Shown here piece after piece: positions 1 through 4,047 of a stretch of 5,516 bases of DNA. The DNA is from Candidatus Methanophagales archaeon (GTDB lineage: Archaea; Halobacteriota; Syntropharchaeia; Alkanophagales; Methanospirareceae). Below the pieces are notes generated by a model that was not told the DNA's origin, ran no database searches, and saw nothing but the letters and a program-made list of their open reading frames with translations. The stretch lies in assembly GCA_030668065.1 (NCBI GenBank), contig DAOUUS010000117.1, forward strand, positions 1 through 5,516, in the 5' to 3' direction. The first letter of the stretch is position 1. Every line of letters begins with the position of its first letter. The position numbers and the translations under genes are program-made.

Positions 1-290
1 TCATCGCCGATAGCCCTATTGGGACATGGCAAGGCGATGCGAGCCCGGCGGGGTCTAAGACCGTGGCACGGTATCAAATGGATATTATGGGAACTCGGGA
101 GACCCAGAGTGTTCTCCTTACGGGAGTATGTGCTATCAAGCATATAGACGGCAAGATTGTACAGATGACACTCTGGGAGTCGGACCAGTCATAGTACCGT
201 TGAAGCGGGGTAATGCCCGTGGAGGGAAGGGTCTGGCGGTTGAACCGTTGGGTCAGGGACACATCCACCGCACAAAGAGGCGGATAAAGG

Positions 291-314
291 ATGGTAACAA
301 AACTGGACTCATAA
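291..314 (+). pseudogene. Remnant start of the intron-encoded reverse transcriptase (MVTKLDS, then stop)
   Basis: ATG GTA ACA AAA CTG GAC TCA TAA reads MVTKLDS-stop. Related archaeal and bacterial group II introns begin their reverse transcriptase with a similar MVT-L-D peptide right after a CCACCGCACA...GGATAA segment, and that segment is present here at 265-286. The reading frame stops after seven codons and domain V starts 34 nt later, so essentially the whole protein has been removed. The similarity is recalled from known introns, not computed. A chance match is possible in so short a peptide, but its position at the expected start site supports it. Confidence 0.45.
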
Positions 315-348
315 CCTATCGGGTAAATGATTGGGAGGTTCTTCTGAA

Positions 349-381
349 GAGCCGGATGAGGGAAAACTTCAAGTCCGGTTC
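349..381 (+). ncRNA. Group II intron domain V (catalytic hairpin)
   Basis: The lower stem pairs GAGCCGGAT (349-357) with GTCCGGTTC (373-381), nine pairs including G-U wobbles. The catalytic AGC triad lies at 350-352. The two-nucleotide bulge is A371-A372. The upper stem is GAGG (358-361) with CTTC (367-370), capped by GAAAA (362-366). Domain V is usually 34 nt with a five-pair upper stem and a GNRA tetraloop. This copy is 33 nt, with a four-pair upper stem and a five-base loop, a mild departure that could weaken docking. Confidence 0.88.
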
Positions 382-389
382 TGTGATGT

Positions 390-441
390 GAGGGGGCTCG
401 TAGCAGCTTCTGGGAGGAAGTGGCTATGAGCTCTACTCGAC
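390..441 (+). ncRNA. Group II intron domain VI with branch-point A435 and 3' splice boundary
   Basis: GCTCGTAGC (396-404) pairs with GCTATGAGC (423-431). Inner pairing is CTTC (407-410) with GAAG (417-420), and outer pairs are 390-395 with 432-438. A435 is the only unpaired base on the 3' side of the outer stem, flanked by 434-393 and 436-392 pairs, as expected for the bulged branch-point adenosine. It is the seventh base from the end of the CTACTCGAC tail, which is the usual spacing. The last intron base is therefore placed at C441, and the 3' exon starts with ATAGTAAAATAGG. Confidence 0.82.
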
Positions 442-922
442 ATAGTAAAATAGGTAAAATAGAATGGTCAGCGCTTGAAAATGATGTTTATTTTTGTAAC
501 GGCCACTGAACTGATGAGTTCTTTAAGGTTGTAGTCTATACAACGCTGAAACTCAGGTTATAATCCTATGGCACACATATGACAACAGTGTAGTTTAAGT
601 CATCGGCACTCGTGCTTAAGTACGGGGTATGTGACTGCAGAAATTTAAAAATTATATCTCGAACAAAGTTCGAGTCCGCTCAGAGGGATGCCCCGTAATT
701 CATTCGGGTGTGACTTTTGATGCCCTGATTTGAGCGATAGCGAAATCAGTTGTCCGTGACAAAGACTCACGAAGCTGCTGAGGACGTCTTCGATTATCAG
801 AATACCAAGCCCAACCGTGAGGAGCTACAAACGCACTTGCTTGTCACACACCTCTCCCTGGAAACCACCCAGTTTTTTTGGTATTTCTGTTTTTTCCCCC
901 CATCTAATAAAGCAGCTCCTGC
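442..922. other. Gene-free region with clustered inverted repeats; possible structured RNA or decayed element
   Basis: I find no convincing gene between the intron end and the phosphorylase. The stretch 508-771 is rich in complementary segments: GAACT/AGTTC (508-521), GTTGTA/TACAAC (528-544), GCAC/GTGC (606-615) inside AGTCA/TGACT (598-636), TACGGGGTAT (621-630) with ATGCCCCGTA (688-697), CTCGAAC-AAA-GTTCGAG (658-674), CTGATTT/AAATCAG (725-749) and CGTGA/TCACG (755-771). Some of these compete, for example CCCG 692-695 can also pair with CGGG 705-708. The GATGCCCCG...CGGGTGTGA hairpin resembles the subterminal hairpins of IS200/IS605-type right ends, but no TnpA or TnpB coding sequence is recognisable. 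A short frame at 750-995 overlaps the end of the phosphorylase gene and shows no recognisable domain. I cannot assign an RNA family. Confidence 0.35.
873..895 (+). terminator. T-tracts, likely terminator for rightward transcription
   Basis: T7 at 873-879 and T6 at 890-895 lie on the + strand, with no strong hairpin directly upstream. Archaeal RNA polymerase can stop at oligo-T tracts alone, so this could end transcripts coming from the intron side before they run into the convergent phosphorylase gene. It cannot serve that gene, because the tracts are A-rich on its strand. Confidence 0.35.
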
Positions 923-1612
923 TCATATCAACTTCAAAAGCACCTTCTCCAGGTTATCCTTGCTTTTAGAAGCATCAGCAACTATCTGTTTATAGTCCAG
1001 CGTTTCAGCAGCGATTATACCATGAGCGTAATTATCAACCGTGCTTATATTCGCGTATCGAAGCCCTAACTCCGTTGCAAGTGTTGCTTCGGAAGCCATG
1101 CACATACCCACAATATCAGCATAGTTTTTCATGAAGTTTATCTCTGCACGAGTTTCGAGCCGCGGCCCGCTGGTCTGGAAATAAACGCCCTTCGCAACTA
1201 GCTTTATGTTCAACTCTTTCGCTGCGTTTATTATTGCCGTTCTCAAACCTTCGTCCAAGTCCGGCGTAATATGTGTGAGTTCGTCATCATAAAAGGTGGG
1301 TACGTTGCACAGATTGATGTAATCGTGAGGGACTACTACGGATTGCGGTGTTATGTCTCGCTTCAAACTGCCGACAGACGTACAGCCTATTATATTCGTC
1401 ACGCCCAACGCCTGGAACGCCGATATATTTGCTTTGTAATTTATACGATGCGGTGGTATATTAGTCTCTTTTCCGTGTCTCGAGATGAAGACGTACGCAT
1501 CCGTGACGAGCAGGTAAACTGAGCCGTATATTGTCTCAACCACCTTTTCTTGCGCACCTTTAAGTAACTTCGTGCCAAATAAACTTGTCCCGCCTGTGAT
1601 GCCGAGTGTCAT
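923..1612 (-). CDS. S-methyl-5'-thioinosine phosphorylase-like enzyme (MTAP/PNP family)
   Basis: This 229-residue cytosolic enzyme of the MTAP/purine nucleoside phosphorylase family (mtnP type) would cleave a 5'-methylthio-nucleoside with phosphate in methionine and purine salvage. Visible family motifs are GGTS (7-10, phosphate loop), RHG (45-47), CTSVGSL (77-83), GPRLETRAE (149-157) and GMCMASEA (169-176). Aligned by eye to human MTAP, Asn194 in VDNYA sits where Asp220 recognises a 6-amino purine. Asn there points to a 6-oxopurine, so methylthioinosine is the likelier substrate. Methanogens deaminate methylthioadenosine first (DadD) and then use such a phosphorylase. Cys171 replaces the usual phosphate-contacting Thr of GMT/NMT. 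The start at 1612 leaves the GGTS loop at its normal N-terminal place. The gene lies 47 bp after dph2, in the same direction. No clear Shine-Dalgarno is seen. The family is certain; the base preference is inferred. Confidence 0.85.
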   Translation of the reverse strand: MTLGITGGTSLFGTKLLKGAQEKVVETIYGSVYLLVTDAYVFISRHGKETNIPPHRINYKANISAFQALGVTNIIGCTSVGSLKRDITPQSVVVPHDYINLCNVPTFYDDELTHITPDLDEGLRTAIINAAKELNIKLVAKGVYFQTSGPRLETRAEINFMKNYADIVGMCMASEATLATELGLRYANISTVDNYAHGIIAAETLDYKQIVADASKSKDNLEKVLLKLI

Positions 1613-1646
1613 TTTATATCTATATTTTTTACAACATTTGCCTTAG

Positions 1647-1654
1647 ATTTATAA
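1647..1654 (-). promoter_or_regulatory. Possible TATA box for the phosphorylase gene
   Basis: TTATAAAT on the minus strand is centred about 38 nt upstream of the start codon, inside the 47-bp gap after dph2. A start site about 25 nt downstream of it would leave a leader of roughly 10 nt, which fits the lack of a Shine-Dalgarno. The gene could therefore be transcribed both from dph2 and from its own promoter. AT-rich gaps produce such matches by chance. Confidence 0.3.
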
Positions 1655-1659
1655 TAGCA

Positions 1660-2652
1660 CTACAAATAAATACTCTCCCAACTCCGCACACCGAGAACCA
1701 CCTCGAACTCGTTTTTAGAAAGGACATTAAACTGACTGAAATCCTCCGCTAACCTTGGACACGCGGTATTAACAAAAGCGTCAAGCTGGAACCCCAGCAA
1801 ATTCACTTCGGTTAAGTCGTTCATCGCAATAACAAAAGCAGTTAGACCTTTATCCACCGCTTTTCTCGCCAGCGAAACCGCTTCGTCTGGATTAAACTGC
1901 CCGCTCTTCGTGCTCACGAGAATACCAAACGCTTTCGCATCTAACGCACGTGCGATCGCAAGATACCGTTTTTTTCGCAGCACATCAGCCTCCAGTACGT
2001 TTAGTTGCATAGTGAACGGGTCAGCCGCAATTACTCGCTTATCTGTGTACAAGGCGATACCCGCAGGGTGAAACGTTCCACTGCCCACAAACAGAATATC
2101 GTCACAGGGCACCATTGCAGACGAGAACATACAGCCCAATACCTGCCCTTCGTATTTTAGGTCCCGGGATTTACCTATTACCGCTTCCTTGCCCATACGA
2201 GCAAGCACCTCTTTCGCTTCGTTCAATGCGTGAACGTGCTGCACCGTTGATACTAATCCTACCGTGTCCCCTTTTATCTCTGCTACCGCTTTCGCCACCA
2301 CTGGCTTCACATCAACACTGCTTCTGAGTTCTATGAAAACGACTTTTGATCGTGTTTTCTCTTTTAGCGCAGGTACTCTTGTTTTCAGAAAAAAAGTGTC
2401 GGTATGCCCGAACTGGAATAGCAAATCCACTACACTCTCCAGTTTCTCATCTATATCACATGCACCATAGCACGAATTACCGGATATTAGCACTTCCGTG
2501 TCGGTTGCATCTGAGAGTTCAGCGGCAATGCTCGTAGCCACTGTTTTAAGACCCTCCGGGAGTTGCAGCCCTACCCTTCTCGCGCCTCGTTCTTTTATCT
2601 GCGCCGTTATATTCTCTAATTCAAAGTCGTATGGGTAATCTTTCCAGTTCAT
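1660..2652 (-). CDS. dph2: Diphthamide biosynthesis enzyme Dph2 (2-(3-amino-3-carboxypropyl)histidine synthase)
   Basis: Dph2 transfers the 3-amino-3-carboxypropyl group from S-adenosylmethionine to a histidine of elongation factor 2, the first step of diphthamide formation. It uses a [4Fe-4S] cluster and non-canonical radical chemistry. Archaea have one Dph2 acting as a homodimer, and the 330-residue length fits. The three cluster cysteines, one per repeat domain, are visible: Cys65 in YGACDID, Cys174 in GQVLGC and Cys298 in TACPRLAEDF. Other family landmarks are GLQLPEGL (28-35) and the GSGTFHP segment (190-196). An additional Cys61 precedes the first cluster cysteine. The ATG at 2652 lies about 26 nt below a TATA-like box with no Shine-Dalgarno, consistent with a leaderless message. 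The gene is divergent from the thioredoxin-like gene and is followed by the phosphorylase. Confidence 0.96.
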   Translation of the reverse strand: MNWKDYPYDFELENITAQIKERGARRVGLQLPEGLKTVATSIAAELSDATDTEVLISGNSCYGACDIDEKLESVVDLLFQFGHTDTFFLKTRVPALKEKTRSKVVFIELRSSVDVKPVVAKAVAEIKGDTVGLVSTVQHVHALNEAKEVLARMGKEAVIGKSRDLKYEGQVLGCMFSSAMVPCDDILFVGSGTFHPAGIALYTDKRVIAADPFTMQLNVLEADVLRKKRYLAIARALDAKAFGILVSTKSGQFNPDEAVSLARKAVDKGLTAFVIAMNDLTEVNLLGFQLDAFVNTACPRLAEDFSQFNVLSKNEFEVVLGVRSWESIYL

Positions 2653-2674
2653 CTTTCATCGGTGTTCCTAAGAG

Positions 2675-2682
2675 TTATATTT
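2675..2682 (-). promoter_or_regulatory. Putative TATA box of dph2
   Basis: AAATATAA on the minus strand is centred about 26 nt before the dph2 ATG. With usual archaeal spacing, transcription would start at or next to the start codon, giving a leaderless mRNA. The palindrome at 2692-2707 begins about 10 bp upstream of this box. Confidence 0.42.
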
Positions 2683-2691
2683 GTAATTTAC

Positions 2692-2707
2692 TTGCATTGC
2701 AATGCAA
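2692..2707. promoter_or_regulatory. 16-bp perfect palindrome in the divergent promoter region, candidate operator
   Basis: TTGCATTGCAATGCAA is its own reverse complement over all 16 bases and is followed by a further partial unit, AATGCC. It lies just upstream of the dph2 TATA box and about 50 bp before the TATA box of the thioredoxin-like gene, where a dimeric regulator could touch either promoter. No regulator is encoded in the window, so the role is inferred from symmetry and position. Confidence 0.45.
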
Positions 2708-2754
2708 TGCCTTATGGTTAGTTACAACAGACACCACAAGTTTTATGATGGGTT

Positions 2755-2762
2755 TTTATATA
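2755..2762 (+). promoter_or_regulatory. TATA box of the thioredoxin-like gene
   Basis: TTTATATA within TTTTTATATAC is a close match to archaeal TATA boxes. A start site about 25 nt downstream falls near 2784, before the ATGs at 2795 and 2828 and after the in-frame ATG at 2702. It therefore argues against that far-upstream start. Confidence 0.5.
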
Positions 2763-2815
2763 CACATAAAATATGGTTTATTAAAAGAAGTCATATGCCG
2801 GGCGAAGATAAAAGT

Positions 2816-2820
2816 GAAGG
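2816..2820 (+). promoter_or_regulatory. Ribosome binding site supporting the 2828 start
   Basis: GAAGG stands 7 nt before the ATG at 2828, whereas the ATG at 2795 has only GAAG four bases away. The match to the archaeal anti-Shine-Dalgarno is partial, so this favours the 2828 start without settling it. Confidence 0.4.
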
Positions 2821-2827
2821 AACGGGA

Positions 2828-3640
2828 ATGAAGACTATTGGTCTCTTAGCTATTGGACTGATAGCGGGCATTATAATAGGTGTATTAGTCGGAGCTTTTG
2901 CTCTACCGCAAACACAGAGTCAAACGTCAGGTATTAGCCGGGCAACTGAGTTGAAACCGGAAGAGATAGAGAATACGGTGATTGGATTTCTCACGGATTA
3001 TGTCGTTGCCCCTGGTATTGATGTTGAGATGATAAATACAACAGAGGTAGAAGGTGCGAACTTGTATAAAGTAGCGGTTAATGTATCTGCTATGGACAGG
3101 TCCCAGGTAGCAACATCTTATATCTCAAAAGACGGTAAGTTGTTTTTCCCTGAAGGAATTAGCATAGACGAATTTAAAGAGAAGGTAGAGCAGAGAAAAG
3201 AAGCGGAAAATCGTTCTCGTGTACCGCAGCAGGAGCAACAGAATCAAACTACGATCGGCAATTTCATCGTGAGCGAGGACGAGATATGCAAGGAAGAAGA
3301 CAAACCAATTATTTATTACTTTGGTTCTTCTGGATGCCCAAGTTGCAAATGGGAACATCCGGTAATAGTAAACGTAACGTCAAGCTTTGAGGGGTACATC
3401 TCGCTCCATGATAATATGGATTCTGACGCGGATAGAGACATATTTTCTAAATACAGCACTGGTTACATACCAACAATTGTATTGGGCTGCAAGTATTACC
3501 GGGTTGGCGCTGGCGCAAGTATGGGTGAAGAGCAAGAATCAAAGGTGCTAACCGCACTTATTTGTGATTTGACTGGTAATAAACCAGTAGATGTTTGCTC
3601 GGATCCAGAAATAGAAGCGTTAGTAGCTCAACTCGGATAA
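2828..3640 (+). CDS. Membrane-anchored thioredoxin-fold protein with CPSC motif
   Basis: This 270-residue protein is probably exported and N-terminally anchored. Residues 1-26 are a Lys-bearing start plus a Gly/Ile/Leu-rich membrane segment without a lipobox. Residues about 38-116 form an alpha/beta domain ending in YISKDGKLFFPEGISI, resembling the domain found ahead of thioredoxin folds in archaeal DsbA/DsbC-like proteins. A polar Glu/Gln-rich linker (117-143) follows. The thioredoxin fold spans about 158-250, with YYFGSSGCPSC (active-site Cys170 and Cys173) and the cis-proline loop at YIPT (Pro215). Further cysteines at 154, 221, 246 and 257 may form structural disulfides. The likely role is thiol-disulfide exchange outside the membrane; the direction is unknown. 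It converges with the cysteine-rich inhibitor gene 407 bp away. In-frame ATGs at 2795 (11 more residues) and 2702 exist. The TATA box excludes the latter, and the GAAGG site favours 2828. Confidence 0.85.
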   Translation: MKTIGLLAIGLIAGIIIGVLVGAFALPQTQSQTSGISRATELKPEEIENTVIGFLTDYVVAPGIDVEMINTTEVEGANLYKVAVNVSAMDRSQVATSYISKDGKLFFPEGISIDEFKEKVEQRKEAENRSRVPQQEQQNQTTIGNFIVSEDEICKEEDKPIIYYFGSSGCPSCKWEHPVIVNVTSSFEGYISLHDNMDSDADRDIFSKYSTGYIPTIVLGCKYYRVGAGASMGEEQESKVLTALICDLTGNKPVDVCSDPEIEALVAQLG

Positions 3641-3713
3641 CACGTTAGTTAAAGGGTGGTACAGCGCTTCTTATCGTTGTATATGTTGTTAACTTCTACC
3701 GTATTTGTTTAGT

Positions 3714-3839
3714 AAACCACAAGATCACACAGATTTTCACGAGAAAACAATAATAGGACTCGGGTTTTAATACACTATTGGCTATCCCATCCTTATTAAC
3801 TCTAAATTCTTGTGTTAATCTTGTGGAATCTCGTGGTTT
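3714..3839. repeat. 126-bp element with imperfect ~30-bp terminal inverted repeats
   Basis: The left arm, 3714-3743 (AAACCACAAGATCACACAGA... ending TTTTCACGAG), matches the reverse complement of the right arm, 3809-3839 (AAACCACGAGATTCCACAAG... ending ATTAACACAAG), at roughly three quarters of positions with one gap. Each arm is itself built of a CAC(A/G)AGAT-like motif repeating about every 10-12 bases. TTTAG occurs on both sides (3708-3712 and 3840-3844) and could be a target duplication, but such AT-rich 5-mers are common. It encodes nothing and may be a small non-autonomous element or a fold-back repeat. Confidence 0.4.
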
Positions 3840-3876
3840 TTTAGATTCGCTATACAAATACATTCTACCTATTTAA

Positions 3877-3900
3877 GACGCGGATTTACATGGATTTAAG
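3877..3900 (+). repeat. Phased GCGGATTTACATGGATTTA tract
   Basis: GCGGATTTACATGGATTTA contains two GGATTTA units 10 bases apart. It resembles the CACAGATTT/CAAGATTAACACAAG motif of the neighbouring inverted-repeat arms. Degenerate tracts of this type occur in spacers of many prokaryotes, from recall only. Its function is unknown. Confidence 0.28.
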
Positions 3901-3999
3901 TTCTTCTGCCTCAATAATTGATTTTAGTGGGATATAACGTATAACGATCTTCTTCACTGATTCGATTTTTTGTGGATACTATTTTGAACGGTTTCATGT

Positions 4000-4036
4000 A
4001 AAAAAAAAGAGAAGAGTGTAAGACGTTGTCCTACAC
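4000..4036 (-). terminator. Hairpin plus T9 terminator of the protease-inhibitor gene
   Basis: On the minus strand GTGTAGGAC (4036-4028) pairs with GTCTTACAC (4024-4016), nine pairs with one G-U, around a three-base loop. After TCTTC comes a pyrimidine run ending in nine Ts (4008-4000). It begins 11 bp after the stop codon. This looks like an intrinsic terminator, and the T-run alone would suffice for archaeal polymerase. Confidence 0.75.
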
Positions 4037-4047
4037 CCTATAGTTTT

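Larger units (their letters stand above)
1..441 (+). mobile_element. ORF-less group II intron, 3' portion (5' end outside the window)
   Basis: This is a self-splicing retroelement RNA. Domain I-type sequence is visible around 75-130, with the recognisable string GGGAACTCGGGAGACCC at 89-105. A domain III-type segment at about 181-231 (GGACCAGTCATAGTACC, hairpin CGGG 206-209 with CCCG 216-219, then GGAGGGAAGGG) is followed by a very short domain IV, domain V at 349-381 and domain VI at 390-438. The 3' end is CTACTCGAC, ending at 441. In full-length relatives, domain IV holds a reverse transcriptase/maturase gene of well over 1 kb. Here only about 115 nt separate the domain III-type segment from domain V, so the gene is deleted. 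Splicing or mobility would need a maturase supplied in trans. ORF-less group II introns are known in Methanosarcina. The 5' boundary and exon-binding sites cannot be assigned from this window. A short open frame at 128-391 runs through the intron RNA and is not a gene. Confidence 0.85.
3641..4047. other. Non-coding spacer between convergent genes
   Basis: No gene is supported here. The spacer holds an imperfect inverted-repeat element (3714-3839), a related phased repeat tract (3877-3900) and the terminator of the inhibitor gene (4000-4036). T6 runs at 3837-3842 and 3966-3971 could end rightward transcription from the thioredoxin-like gene, but no hairpin accompanies them. The remaining AT-rich sequence shows nothing recognisable. 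Confidence 0.6.

Noticed and set aside
128..391. Open frame of 87 codons on the + strand
   Set aside because: It runs through domain III-type, domain IV and domain V sequence of the group II intron. Peptides of the form KSRMRENFKSGSV are translations of the domain V hairpin, not a protein.
504..551. Archaeal C/D-box sRNA (TGATGA with CTGA)
   Set aside because: The boxes are 28 nt apart with no internal D'/C' pair and only a four-base terminal match. Guide spacing does not fit.
508..556. Hammerhead-like CTGATGA ... GAAA core
   Set aside because: The bases flanking CTGATGA and GAAA do not form a contiguous stem II (G opposite T, then a large bulge), and no stem I/III arrangement with a cleavage site could be drawn.
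664..680. tRNA T-arm-like GTTCGAGTCC
   Set aside because: No five-pair stem around the loop, no acceptor or anticodon arms. The string is part of a simple CTCGAAC/GTTCGAG hairpin.
750..995. Open frame of 81 codons on the + strand
   Set aside because: It crosses the T-tracts and the 3' end of the phosphorylase gene and contains no recognisable domain.
2702..2794. Upstream in-frame start extending the thioredoxin-like protein by 42 residues
   Set aside because: The TATA box at 2755-2762 lies inside this extension, and the real signal-anchor begins at MKTIGLL.
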